Source of the DNA: Teichococcus rhizosphaerae
GTDB lineage: Bacteria > Pseudomonadota > Alphaproteobacteria > Acetobacterales > Acetobacteraceae
Assembly: GCF_002631185.1 (NCBI RefSeq)
Contig: NZ_PDNU01000023.1
Span: forward strand, 1-64,000
Length of the DNA stretch: 64,000 bases
Direction of reading: 5' to 3'
In this document: positions 34,690 through 42,856 of the stretch, piece by piece
Numbering within the stretch: the stretch's first letter is position 1
How the letters are laid out: every line of letters starts with the position of its first letter
Translations under genes and position numbers: made by a program
The notes under the pieces: model-generated
The model's input: the letters and a program-made list of their open reading frames with translations, nothing else
Database searches by the model: none
Told to the model about the DNA's origin: nothing

Positions 34690-35029
34690 CTACCTCGAAC
34701 GGCGCCATAACGGGGTTGGAGCGGTGCAGCCGGGCCAGATCGCCTCCGGCAACCGCAGCAACTGCGTGAGACCGCTACAGTCCTTCGCCGCCACGCCGAG
34801 TGGCACGGCGCCAAACTCGTCCTTTGGCCGCGCCACCCACCGACGGCTCGCCGTGAGGTGGCTCGCCACCATCCACACCGCGGCGGCGAGGGTGGCCGGG
34901 ACCTCCCGGAGCTCGGCCTGCTTCGTACCTGGCAGGCGGACCAGTCGACCGGCGACGAGATCGTGCAGGACGGGATGGTCACGCCGCCAGACAAGGGCCT
35001 CGTCGGAGGTCAGGAAATCAGCGCTCGGG
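34690..35029 (-). CDS. Hypothetical protein, start uncertain; possibly a shifted continuation of the next gene
   Basis: The minus frame from about 35029 to the TAG at 34690 reads DFLTSDEALVWRRDHPVLHD, LVAGRLVRLPGTKQAELREV and on to GCTAPTPLWRRSR, about 112 residues with strong GC-third-position bias. No ATG or GTG occurs near its apparent 5' end, which overlaps the stop of the gene at 35018-35338 (TGATTTCCTGACC, a possible CTG start). Either it is coupled to that gene through a rare start codon, or a frameshift has split one longer gene. No family recognised. Confidence 0.4.
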
Positions 35030-35338
35030 CGAGGCTGCCTTCTGAAGGAAGGCATCCGCACCACCCGCGACGAACCCCTGGCCATGCTGGGCAAGCCAGC
35101 GGTTGAAGTCGGCACCTGCCTCGGCCCTGAGCGCCCGCTGTCGGTCCTCGCGCCTATGGACGAGTTCCTCGTCGAGCAAGTTGGCCACGGTGCGTGCGGC
35201 GTATGGCCTGCCATCGGGACCATGATGGCCACGCTCGGCCAGCATCTCGGCGACGGCGCCAAGGTCACGGTCCAGGTCTTCGGAGGCGAGGCGCCGGGCC
35301 TCGGCTTGGATGGCTGGGTCACTTGGGTAGGGCGGCAT
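35018..35338 (-). CDS. Hypothetical protein with recombinase-like helical segment
   Basis: 106 residues. EARRLASEDLDRDLGAVAEMLAERGHHGPDGRPYAARTVANLLDEE resembles the small HTH of serine recombinases (LNERG...TARTVANLL), though the catalytic domain is absent. Soluble, helical. Coding bias is good and a GGAGGACC lies upstream of ATG 35338. It could be a stand-alone small protein or a fragment; together with the frame to 34690 it may form a two-gene unit. Confidence 0.5.
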   Translation of the reverse strand: MPPYPSDPAIQAEARRLASEDLDRDLGAVAEMLAERGHHGPDGRPYAARTVANLLDEELVHRREDRQRALRAEAGADFNRWLAQHGQGFVAGGADAFLQKAASPER

Positions 35339-35450
35339 GGGCGGTCCTCCTGCGGACCGAGCCTAGCCCCGGTGCCATGAGCCCTGGCAAGCGGCAATGA
35401 ACCTCCTATGCTGCCCGGACGTTTCGATGCCAGGGGCAAGGGAGCGACCG

Positions 35451-35684
35451 ATGGGGCTGGCAACCTACACACTGAAGATGGCGGCTGTGTCAGCGCTAGC
35501 CGCTGCGATTCTGGTCTTCGGCGGTGAGCCAATGCCTGCTGGCTGGCTGGACGGCATCGTGGATCCGGGCGCCACCGTGGGGCAGGCCGCGACCGTGGTG
35601 GTGTTCACGGTGGCCGGGTCGGCGGCGACGGCGGGCGGAATAGCCGGGCTGTTGTGGCTCGCCTGGGCGTACTGGCGCGAGTAG
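35451..35684 (+). CDS. Small membrane protein, function unknown
   Basis: 77 residues from ATG 35451 with AAGGGAG upstream; the longer frame to 35397 lacks a ribosome site. Two hydrophobic segments (about 9-25 and 45-72: TVVVFTVAGSAATAGGIAGLLWLAWAYW) separated by a PMPAGWLDGIVDPG loop. No family recognised. Monocistronic, with an empty 260-base stretch and hairpins downstream. Confidence 0.55.
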   Translation: MGLATYTLKMAAVSALAAAILVFGGEPMPAGWLDGIVDPGATVGQAATVVVFTVAGSAATAGGIAGLLWLAWAYWRE

Positions 35685-35849
35685 CGGGCCGGGCTGCGGC
35701 AGCGAAGATGGGACGAGGTGCAGTCACCACATGATTGAGGTGGCGCGTCAGGTTGTCCGGAGAACCTCAGGAACCGGGTTGCCGGTGCCATCTGTGCAAC
35801 CCAAGGGATCCTGGCCACGTTCTGATGACGGTGCGACTAGGCGCTAAGA

Positions 35850-35901
35850 CAAGAGGTGCCCCTACCTGGATGGTCAGATCCAGGTAGGGGTGCCTTCTTG
35901 C
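35850..35901. terminator. Long stable hairpin, bidirectional terminator candidate
   Basis: Stem arms CCCCTACCTGGAT (35859-35871) and ATCCAGGTAGGGG (35878-35890), loop GGTCAG. Outside two mismatched bases the pairing continues (CAAGAGG / CCTTCTTG). It lies between the end of the small membrane protein gene and the convergent gene ending at 35948. The outer CTTCTTG gives a weak T-rich side. It could equally be a transposon-end or attachment relic. Confidence 0.55.
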
Positions 35902-35930
35902 GTTCAGTCTGCGGCTACAGTCTGGATTTC

Positions 35931-35948
35931 AGGCGGGAAGGCCCGCCT
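35931..35948. terminator. Short hairpin at the end of the 35948-36640 gene
   Basis: AGGCGGG - AAGG - CCCGCCT, a 7-base GC stem placed right at the stop codon of the minus-strand gene. No T-tract follows. Likely contributes to 3' end formation with the longer hairpin beyond it. Confidence 0.45.
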
Positions 35949-36640
35949 TAGGTATTATAAACGGCGCACGCGCTCGCATGGCCATCATCTCCTTGCTCCG
36001 GTTGCGACGTGGGAAACGCCGGGCGGCGTCCCGCTGACAGACCGGTACGACTAGGCGACCGGGTCTGTTCCTCGGGCTCGGGGCTCAACAGGAAGTATGT
36101 CCCCCTGGAGTCGGAGCCGAATAGGTGGCCATTGCTGGCCAGAATTGATGCCAGTCGATTCATGGGGCGTTGCTCCGCACCCAGGAGACCGTCCGCCAGT
36201 ACGACCTTGAGGAGCTCCGTCCGGTGTGTCGGGCCGCCTTCTGCAAGGATGGCGGCGACCCGATCTCGCACGCGGCTGTTCTTGCTGTCAGGCTTGCTCT
36301 TGGGCGACACCGACGATGGCGGCACAATGTGGTCGCGCCTGCGCTCGAGGTACGCTTGCAGCCGCAATAGGGTGCGGAGCCCCTCCATAACTCGTGCCTG
36401 TCGGGCATCCAGGACCGCAATCGCCGCAATGCATGCCACATCGTTACCGTCGTTGCGGATGCGTGCCTTCTCAAGCCACGCCGTCGCCTTCGCCCGCGCT
36501 GCAGCCAGTTGCTCCATCTCGAGCTCGACCACTTCATAAGCAAACGTCGAGATGCCCTCGGCGAACAGCGGGGGGACGCTGGCGAGCAGGGCGTCGAGTT
36601 CATTGGCGATCACGGCGCCGGGTTCAGAGCTGCTTCCCAT
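35948..36640 (-). CDS. Hypothetical protein with possible winged-helix C-terminus
   Basis: 230 residues from ATG 36640 (MGSSSEPGAVIANELDALLA); the open frame upstream to 36772 crosses an inverted repeat and lacks coding signs. The N-terminal half is helical and probably coiled (VVELEMEQLAAARAKATAWLEKARI...LDARQARVMEGLRTLLRLQAYLERR). The C-terminal half (SRVRDRVAAILAEGGPTHRTELLKVVLADGLLG..RLASILASNGHLFGSDSRGTYFLL) has the look of a winged helix-turn-helix. No family named. Last gene of the island before parE, same strand as parE but separated by a terminator. Confidence 0.55.
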   Translation of the reverse strand: MGSSSEPGAVIANELDALLASVPPLFAEGISTFAYEVVELEMEQLAAARAKATAWLEKARIRNDGNDVACIAAIAVLDARQARVMEGLRTLLRLQAYLERRRDHIVPPSSVSPKSKPDSKNSRVRDRVAAILAEGGPTHRTELLKVVLADGLLGAEQRPMNRLASILASNGHLFGSDSRGTYFLLSPEPEEQTRSPSRTGLSAGRRPAFPTSQPEQGDDGHASACAVYNT

Positions 36641-36650
36641 AACGCAAGGT

Positions 36651-36669
36651 AAACGGGAGACTCTGGCGC
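36651..36669. repeat. Inverted repeat flanking a 175-bp segment, left arm
   Basis: AAACGGGAGACTCTGGCGC. Its reverse complement recurs with one mismatch at 36844-36862. The two arms enclose the upstream region of the hypothetical gene and a terminator, at the boundary between island and parE. Confidence 0.7.
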
Positions 36670-36772
36670 AGGTTGCAGCGCGCGCAGGGTGAATCCTGTC
36701 GTTTTCCTTGGGCGGAAGGCCAGCGCCGGGTGACTCTGCTTGCGCAGGGTCTCGCCGCGTTTCGGCAAGCAA

Positions 36773-36799
36773 AAAGGGCGCGAGGATTCCGCGCCCTTT
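36773..36799. terminator. Rho-independent terminator hairpin near the island/parE boundary
   Basis: AAAGGGCGCG - AGGATTC - CGCGCCCTTT, a perfect 10-base stem with A/T-rich ends on both sides, so it works in either direction. It would end parE transcription (minus strand) 80 bases after the parE stop. Confidence 0.8.
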
Positions 36800-36843
36800 G
36801 TCAATGAAAGCAACGGGTTAGGAGAGCGCCAGTCTACTGAATG

Positions 36844-36862
36844 GCGCCGGAGTCTCCCGTTT
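36844..36862. repeat. Inverted repeat flanking a 175-bp segment, right arm
   Basis: GCGCCGGAGTCTCCCGTTT, pairing with 36651-36669 (one mismatch). It lies 15 bases beyond the parE stop codon and may be the island-side junction. Confidence 0.7.
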
Positions 36863-36877
36863 GGTGCGCGCCTATAA

Positions 36878-38863
36878 TCAGGCGTCCACCGCCTCCAGCT
36901 CCAGCCGCGCGGCATTCTCCTGGATGAAGCGGAAGCGCAGTTCGGGCTTGCGGCCCATCAGCGCCTCGATCAGCTCGGAGGTGGCGGCGCGCTCCTCGGG
37001 CGGCAGCACCACGCGCAGCAAAGTGCGCTTGCGCGGGTCCATGGTGGTTTCCTTGAGGGAGGCGGGCGGCATCTCCCCCAGGCCCTTGAAGCGGCTGACC
37101 TCGACGCGCTGGTTCGGCTTGAAGGCCTTCTTCAGCAGCTTCTCGCGCTCCGCGTCGTCCATGGCATAGACCGTCTTGCCGGCGGTGGCGAGGCGGTAGA
37201 GCGGCGGCTGGGCCAGATAGACGCGGCCCTGCCGCACCAGCTCTGGCAGCTCCTTGTAGAAGAAGGTCATCAGCAGGGCGGCGATGTGGGCGCCGTCCAC
37301 GTCGGCATCCGTCATGATGACGACGCGGCCATAGCGCAGCCGCGCGATGTCGAACTTGTCGCCGGCGCCGCAGCCCAGCGCCTCGATCAGGTCCTTCAGC
37401 TCCTGGTTCTGCCGCAGCTTGTCGGCGCTGGCGGAGGCGACGTTCAGGATCTTGCCGCGCAGCGGCAGCACGGCCTGCGTCTCGCGGTCGCGCGCCTGCT
37501 TGGCGGAGCCGCCGGCGGAATCGCCCTCCACCAGGAACAGCTCGGTGCCCTCGGCCGCCTCGCGGGCGCAGTCGGCCAGCTTGCCGGGCAGGCGCAGGCG
37601 GCGCGTGGCGCTCTTGCGCGGTGTGTCCTTCTGCTCGCGGCGGCGGAGGCGGTCCTCGGCGCGCTCGATCGCCCAGGTCAGCAGGTTGCCGGCGGTGGCG
37701 GGATCGCCCGCCAGCCAATGGTCGAAATGGTCGCGCAGGCCCTGCTCGACGAGCTTCGCGGCTTCCGGGCTGGTCAGCCTGTCCTTGGTCTGGCCCTGGA
37801 ACTGCGGCTCGCGGATGAACACCGAAAGCATCCCCGCCAGGCCGCCGAACAGGTCCTCGGCCGTGACATTGGCCGCTCGCTTCTCCTTGCGCAGCTCGCC
37901 ATAGGCGCGCAGGCCCTTGACCAGCGCGTTGCGCAGCCCCGCCTCATGCGTGCCGCCCAGCGGCGTCGGGATGGTGTTGGCGTAGGTGTTGAGGAAGCCC
38001 TCGCCCTGCTCCAGCCAGCTCACCGCCCATTCGGCGCGGCCGGCGCCCTGGGGAAAGGTCGCCTCGCCGGCCCAGGGGGCGGGGATGACGGGGGTGCGGC
38101 CTTCCAGCGCGGCGGCCAGGAAGTCCGACAGGCCGCCCGGGAAGTGCAGCGTGGCCTGGGAGGGCGTCTCGGCTTCCTGGCCTTTCGGCACCAGCGCCGG
38201 ATCGCAGCTCCAGCGGATCTCGACGCCGCGGAACAGGTAGGCCTTGGACCGGCACAGCCGGAACAGCCGCGCGGCCTGGAACTGCAGCGGCCCGAAGATC
38301 TCGGGGTCGGGCTTGAAGCGGATGGTGGTGCCGCGCCGGTTGTGCACGGCCCCCGCGTTCTTCAGCCTGGCGAGCGGCTTGCCGCGCGCATAGGCCTGGG
38401 TGAAGAGCGTGCGGTCGCGCGCCACCTCCACCTCCAGCCGCTCCGCCAGGGCGTTTACCACCGAGGAGCCGACGCCGTGCAGGCCGCCCGAGGTGTCATA
38501 GGCCTTGCCCGAGAACTTGCCCCCCGAATGGAGGGTAGTGAGGATCACCTCCAGCGCCGAAAGCTTGGGGAATTTCGGGTGCGGGTCGGTCGGGATGCCG
38601 CGCCCGTTGTCGCGCACGGTGAGCCAGTTGCCCTGTTCCAGCGTCACCTCGATGCGGTCCGCATGGCCGGCCACCGCCTCGTCCATGGCGTTGTCCAGCA
38701 CCTCGGCCGCGAGGTGGTGCAGCGCGTTCTCGTCGGTGCCGCCGATATACATGCCGGGGCGCCGGCGGACGGGCTCGAGCCCCTCCAGCACCTCGATGTC
38801 CTTGGCGGAATAGGAAGCCGCCGCCGTGGCCTTGGCGCCACGGCCGCCGAAGAGATCGTTCAT
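36878..38863 (-). CDS. parE: DNA topoisomerase IV subunit B
   Basis: 661 residues, usual alphaproteobacterial ParE length. GHKL ATPase motifs: EVLDNAMDEAVAGHAD (N box), VRDNGRGIPTDPHPK, GGKFSGKAYDTSGGLHGVGSSVVNALAERL. The TOPRIM domain has LFLVEGDSAGGSAKQARDRETQAVLPLRGKILNV and IMTDADVDGAHIAALLMTFFYK; the C-terminal end MGRKPELRFRFIQENAARLE is the GyrB/ParE QY-like region. PHPK in the ATPase segment and KDIEVLEGLEPVRRRPGMYIGG at the start suit ParE rather than GyrB (about 800 residues). With ParC it decatenates chromosomes. First clear housekeeping gene, marking chromosome backbone. Confidence 0.95.
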   Translation of the reverse strand: MNDLFGGRGAKATAAASYSAKDIEVLEGLEPVRRRPGMYIGGTDENALHHLAAEVLDNAMDEAVAGHADRIEVTLEQGNWLTVRDNGRGIPTDPHPKFPKLSALEVILTTLHSGGKFSGKAYDTSGGLHGVGSSVVNALAERLEVEVARDRTLFTQAYARGKPLARLKNAGAVHNRRGTTIRFKPDPEIFGPLQFQAARLFRLCRSKAYLFRGVEIRWSCDPALVPKGQEAETPSQATLHFPGGLSDFLAAALEGRTPVIPAPWAGEATFPQGAGRAEWAVSWLEQGEGFLNTYANTIPTPLGGTHEAGLRNALVKGLRAYGELRKEKRAANVTAEDLFGGLAGMLSVFIREPQFQGQTKDRLTSPEAAKLVEQGLRDHFDHWLAGDPATAGNLLTWAIERAEDRLRRREQKDTPRKSATRRLRLPGKLADCAREAAEGTELFLVEGDSAGGSAKQARDRETQAVLPLRGKILNVASASADKLRQNQELKDLIEALGCGAGDKFDIARLRYGRVVIMTDADVDGAHIAALLMTFFYKELPELVRQGRVYLAQPPLYRLATAGKTVYAMDDAEREKLLKKAFKPNQRVEVSRFKGLGEMPPASLKETTMDPRKRTLLRVVLPPEERAATSELIEALMGRKPELRFRFIQENAARLELEAVDA

Positions 38864-38994
38864 GTCTTGTTCACACCCTCAGCCCGCAAACTAGCCAAGG
38901 GAGGGGGTGCGCCGCAACCCTTCCTCACGACCCGAGGGGCCGGAAAGGCGCGGGCCGGCGGGGCTGGGAGAGCCGGCTCCCCCAGCCTTTCCAG

Positions 38995-39480
38995 TTACTT
39001 CTCCTCGAGATGGGCCTCGAGCATCCACAGCTTCTTGTCGAGGTCGCGGGACAGGCCGGTCAGCAGGTCGGCCGTGTCGGCATCGCCCGCCTCGTCCGTG
39101 CTGTCGATGCCCTCGCGCACCGAGCGCGCCAGGCTGGCGAAGCGGTCCGCCAGCTCCTTCACATGGTCCAGCGTATAGACGGTGGCCTGCGAATAGGCGG
39201 GCAGGCGGCTCTTCTCGGCCACGATCTGGCTGGTGCCATCCGGGGTGCCGCCGATCTGCACCAGGCGCTCGGCCACCTCGTCGGCGGTCGCGAACAGCTC
39301 GTTGTAGAAGGTCTCCAGCATCCCGTGCAGGCCGATGAAGTTCGGCCCCCGCATCGTCCAGTGCGCCATGCGGACGGAGTTGGTCAGGTCGATCATGTCG
39401 GTGAGCGTGCCGTTCAGCACGGTGACGGACACCTTCTTGGTGTTCTCGCCAAGGTCGTTGCGGGTGTTGCGCAGGGCCAT
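38995..39480 (-). CDS. dps: Dps-family ferritin-like DNA-protecting protein
   Basis: 161 residues from ATG 39480, which has AGGAGG 7 bases upstream; the longer frame is not used. Ferroxidase residues at the dimer interface: AHWTMRGPNFIGLHGMLETFYNEL (H, D/E set) with DEVAERL. The C-terminal part (SREGIDSTDEAGDADTADLLTGLSRDLDKKLWMLEAHLEE) is typical. Forms dodecamers that store iron oxidised with H2O2 and shield DNA. Stand-alone gene. Confidence 0.93.
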   Translation of the reverse strand: MALRNTRNDLGENTKKVSVTVLNGTLTDMIDLTNSVRMAHWTMRGPNFIGLHGMLETFYNELFATADEVAERLVQIGGTPDGTSQIVAEKSRLPAYSQATVYTLDHVKELADRFASLARSVREGIDSTDEAGDADTADLLTGLSRDLDKKLWMLEAHLEEK

Positions 39481-39563
39481 TCTCAGTCCTCCTGATTCGG
39501 CGAAAGTAATGCTGACGCTTAGGATGGGGTTTCCCCTCCCGTTTGCCACCTCCCCGCGCGTCC

Positions 39564-41162
39564 TCACAGGGTATGGTGGATGTAGCGCGCGCTTCCGGGG
39601 CCGGTTTCACCGTGGTGCAGCGCGGCGGCGCGGGCGATGGCGGCGCGGTCGGCGGATTGAAGCCGGTCGTGCTCGCGCAGGTGCTCGGTCCAGCTTTCCA
39701 CGGACCAGACCTCCATCCAGAGCTCGGGATGCGCCACATCCTCGTAGAGCCGCCAGGACAGCGCGCCGCTGCGCAGCCGGGCGCGGCGCAGATCGGCCAT
39801 GGCGGCGAGGAAGGCGGCGCGGTCGGCGGGGTCGATGCGGTAGCGGACCATCTCCAGCACCTGGCCGCGGTCCTGCGCCAACAGGGGCGCCAGCTCGGCG
39901 GCGGGCGCCTCGGGCTGCGGCATGGCGGGGGCGGGGGCCTCGGCGGGGCCGGGCTGGCTGAGCCGCCAGCGGCGCGCCACCAGCGCCGCCACCGCGCCAC
40001 AGGCGCCGAAGCCGCCGAGCGCCCAGCCCACCCCCGCCACGGTGCCGACCCAGCCCGCCAGTGCCGAGCCGAAGGCCAGAGCGCCGAAGAAGGAAAGCTG
40101 ATAGATGCCGATGGCGCGCGCCCGCACCCAGGCCGGCGAGGCAAGCTGCGCCGATGCCTGGAGGGTGCTGGCCGCGCCGATCCAGGCCGCGCCGTAGATC
40201 ACCATGCCCACTCCGGCCGCGGCCCAGTGCGGCACCAGCCCCAGCAGCAGCAGCGCGCCCGAGGCGAGGAGCGAGGCCGCCACGATCAGCCCGTTCCGGT
40301 CCAGCAGCGCGCGGGCACGCGGCAGCAGCAGCCCGCCGCCCACGGCGCCCACCCCCATGGCGGCCAGCAGCAGGCCGAAGGCTTCCGGCCCCAGCCCCAG
40401 CCCCTGGCGCACCAGCAGCGGCAGCAGACCCCACATGGCGGCGCCGAAGAAGAAGAAGACCACCGCCCGCAGGATGATGACCCGCAAAGCCGGCGAGGCG
40501 CCGACGAAGCGCACGCCCGCGCGCATGGCGGACAGGAAGTGCTCCTTCGGCAGCCGCGTGGCGGGCGCTTCCCGCCGCCAGAGCACCAGCGCCACAATCA
40601 GCACCAGAAAGCAGGCGGCGTTGAAGGCGAAGGCCGCCTGGGTGCCGGCGAGGCCGATGATGAAGCCGCCCAGCGCCGGCCCCACGGCGCGCGACAGGTT
40701 GAAGCCGATGCCGTTGAGCACGATGGCCTGGGTGAGGTCGGCGCGCGGCACCAGCTCCGGCGTGGTGGCGGCCCAGGCGGGAAAGTTCATGGCGCTGCCG
40801 GCGCCGATGGCGAAGGTCAGCGCCAGCAGCCCCCACGGCCCCAGCGCTCCCGCCGCCGTCAGCAGGCAGAGGATGAGGCCCATCAGGCACATCCAGGCCT
40901 GCGCGAAGATCAGGTAGCGGCGGCGGTCCACGATGTCGGCCATGGCGCCGGCCGGCAGGGCCAGCAGGAAGACCGGCAGCATGGAGGCCGCCTGCACCAG
41001 GCTGACCATGATCGGCGAGGGGTCGAGGCTGGTCATCAGCCAGCCGGCGCCGGTGTTCTGCACCCACATGCCGGTGTTGCTGGCCAGGTTGGCCAGCCAG
41101 AGCAGGCGGAAGGCGGGGTGGCGGAGCGGCGAGAAGGCGGAAGGGGGAGAGGGATTCGGCAT
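39564..41162 (-). CDS. MFS transporter with C-terminal antibiotic-monooxygenase-like domain (MFS_3/EntS type)
   Basis: 532 residues from ATG 41162; ATG 41216 adds 18 residues and is an alternative. Residues about 10-420 hold 12 membrane helices of the MFS_3 group (RHPAFRLLWLANLASNTGMWVQNTGAGWLM, LPAGAMADIVDRRRYLI). The cytoplasmic C-terminus (about 450-525: VLEMVRYRIDPADRAAFLAAMADLRRARLRSGALSWRLYEDVAHPELWMEVWSVESWTEHLREHDR) is a ferredoxin-like ABM domain. This fusion is known in MFS_3 proteins, where the transporter part exports siderophores or drugs; the substrate here is unknown. Confidence 0.88.
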   Translation of the reverse strand: MPNPSPPSAFSPLRHPAFRLLWLANLASNTGMWVQNTGAGWLMTSLDPSPIMVSLVQAASMLPVFLLALPAGAMADIVDRRRYLIFAQAWMCLMGLILCLLTAAGALGPWGLLALTFAIGAGSAMNFPAWAATTPELVPRADLTQAIVLNGIGFNLSRAVGPALGGFIIGLAGTQAAFAFNAACFLVLIVALVLWRREAPATRLPKEHFLSAMRAGVRFVGASPALRVIILRAVVFFFFGAAMWGLLPLLVRQGLGLGPEAFGLLLAAMGVGAVGGGLLLPRARALLDRNGLIVAASLLASGALLLLGLVPHWAAAGVGMVIYGAAWIGAASTLQASAQLASPAWVRARAIGIYQLSFFGALAFGSALAGWVGTVAGVGWALGGFGACGAVAALVARRWRLSQPGPAEAPAPAMPQPEAPAAELAPLLAQDRGQVLEMVRYRIDPADRAAFLAAMADLRRARLRSGALSWRLYEDVAHPELWMEVWSVESWTEHLREHDRLQSADRAAIARAAALHHGETGPGSARYIHHTL

Positions 41163-41235
41163 GGTGGCGGGCAAGGTGCCGGAAACCGCCCCCTCCCGGC
41201 ATGACCCTTTCGTCATCTCGCCGCGGCGCCCGCCC

Positions 41236-42159
41236 TCAGGCGAAGTCCCGCTCGCGCTGGCGCACCAGGGCGGTGACGGTGGCGTTGACCGGCGCCTCCC
41301 GCCCGGCCAGCGCCGCCTCGCGCGGGATGGCGCCGTTGATGGCGTCGATCTCGCTGCGGCGGCGGGCCATGTGGTCGAGCAGCAGGGAAGGGCGGGCACC
41401 GGGGATCTTGCGGCCGAAGGCGGTGATGTGCGCCACCGGGTCCTCGACCGAGAGCCTCACCCCGCGCGCCTTCGCCACCTCCCACGCCTCCATGCCGCAG
41501 GCGCGGGCCAGGGGCCAGAGGTCGGGGTCGTCCATGACCTGCCCGATGGTCAGGCCGGTGAGGGCGCAGGGGCCGGAGAAGGTGACGTTGCAGATCAGCT
41601 TCTCCCAGGTCAGCGCCTGGATGTCGTCGCAGGCCTCGGCGCGGAAGCCGGCGCCCCGCCACAGCGCGGCGATGGCGGCGAGGCGCGGTGTCGCCGGCCC
41701 GTCCAGCTCGCCGATCCGCACCACCTCCATGCCGTTGTGGTGGGCATGGCCCGGCCCGCGCAGCGAGGCGCCGAAGCCGCCCGCGATCCCCGCCACCACG
41801 CGCTCCCGGCCCAGCGCGGCGGCCAGCACGGCGCTGCTGCCAAGGCCGTTCTGGATGGTGAGCACCGTGGTTCCGGGGCCCAGCAGGGGCGGGATGGCGC
41901 GGGCGGCCTCCGCCACGTCCCGCGCCTTGGTGGCCAGCACCACCAGGTCCACCGGCGCCTGCCCCTCGGTGCTGGTCGCGGCCGTCAGGCGCACGGTGCG
42001 GTCGCCCGAGGCGCCCTCCAGCCGCAGCCCGTCTCGGTTCATCGCCGCGACATGCGCCTCCCAGGCGTCGATGGCCAGGACCTCATGGCCGGCGGCGGCG
42101 AACAGCCCGGCATAGACCGAGCCCATGGCGCCGCAGCCCAGGATGGCGATTCGTGACAT
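41236..42159 (-). CDS. Ketopantoate reductase family protein (PanE/ApbA)
   Basis: 307 residues from ATG 42159 (GGAGGGAAA upstream). NADPH Rossmann motif [22 protein letters not shown] (about 5-26), [16 protein letters not shown], catalytic Lys in [21 protein letters not shown], and the C-terminal [16 protein letters not shown]. It reduces 2-dehydropantoate to pantoate (CoA synthesis), or a related 2-keto acid, since several paralogues are common in this group. It lies downstream of the deoxyribosyltransferase-family gene. Confidence 0.88.
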   Translation of the reverse strand: MSRIAILGCGAMGSVYAGLFAAAGHEVLAIDAWEAHVAAMNRDGLRLEGASGDRTVRLTAATSTEGQAPVDLVVLATKARDVAEAARAIPPLLGPGTTVLTIQNGLGSSAVLAAALGRERVVAGIAGGFGASLRGPGHAHHNGMEVVRIGELDGPATPRLAAIAALWRGAGFRAEACDDIQALTWEKLICNVTFSGPCALTGLTIGQVMDDPDLWPLARACGMEAWEVAKARGVRLSVEDPVAHITAFGRKIPGARPSLLLDHMARRRSEIDAINGAIPREAALAGREAPVNATVTALVRQRERDFA

Positions 42160-42224
42160 GCGTTTCCCTCCATGCACGGCGCTTCCTGCCGCGCCGGGGA
42201 GATGGTCCGGCCGCGCGGGCGCCT

Positions 42225-42797
42225 TCAGCCAGGCAGCCTCCCCCGCATCAGCGCCGCCACGCAAGCCTCGAAGCCCTCGAGATCCCGCCAGCGGCTGGCC
42301 TCCGGCACCTCGCGCGCCACCAGGACGCCGCCGGCGGCGGCGATGCCGCCATCGATCATCAGGTTGTCGTGGCAGCCGAAATCCTCGAGCGCGAGGCCCT
42401 CCGAATCGGCCCAGCCGCCCTCGGCCCCAGGCCGCAGCCCGGCGCCCAGGAAGTGGCGGGTGCGCTGGAGGAAGCCCTGCCCGCTGTTGCTGTAGCCCGC
42501 CACTGGCCGCCCCAGCGCCCGCATGAAGCCGAGCTCGTAGAGGGTGCCCGCATCGGCCGAGGGGCCGCGGAAGGGGGTGAGGTTGGCCACCAGTGCGTCG
42601 CAGGCGCGGATATGCGCCTCGTTGCGGAGGTAGATCTCGAGCCAGCGCTCGGTGGCCGCATCGGCGGCGGCGCTCTCGATGGGATCGGTGGGAAACACGC
42701 CGATGGCGCCGTGGCGGGCGCAGATGGCCTTCTTGGCGGCCGCCATGGCCGCGGCATCGGGGAGGAAGACGTCGGGTCCGGCGAGGTAGATGCGCAT
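42225..42797 (-). CDS. Nucleoside 2-deoxyribosyltransferase family protein
   Basis: 190 residues from ATG 42797; a TTG three codons earlier is an alternative. N-terminal [15 protein letters not shown] is the phosphate-binding-like start of this family, and [23 protein letters not shown] contains the conserved Glu that acts as nucleophile. Such enzymes exchange bases on 2'-deoxynucleosides or cleave deoxynucleotides. Gap of 65 bases to panE-like gene; same direction as otsA. Confidence 0.85.
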   Translation of the reverse strand: MRIYLAGPDVFLPDAAAMAAAKKAICARHGAIGVFPTDPIESAAADAATERWLEIYLRNEAHIRACDALVANLTPFRGPSADAGTLYELGFMRALGRPVAGYSNSGQGFLQRTRHFLGAGLRPGAEGGWADSEGLALEDFGCHDNLMIDGGIAAAGGVLVAREVPEASRWRDLEGFEACVAALMRGRLPG

Positions 42798-42856
42798 GGC
42801 GCGCAATCTGCCCCGCCGGGCGGGCGCTGGCCAGGAGGAGCGCTGGCCAGCAGGGC

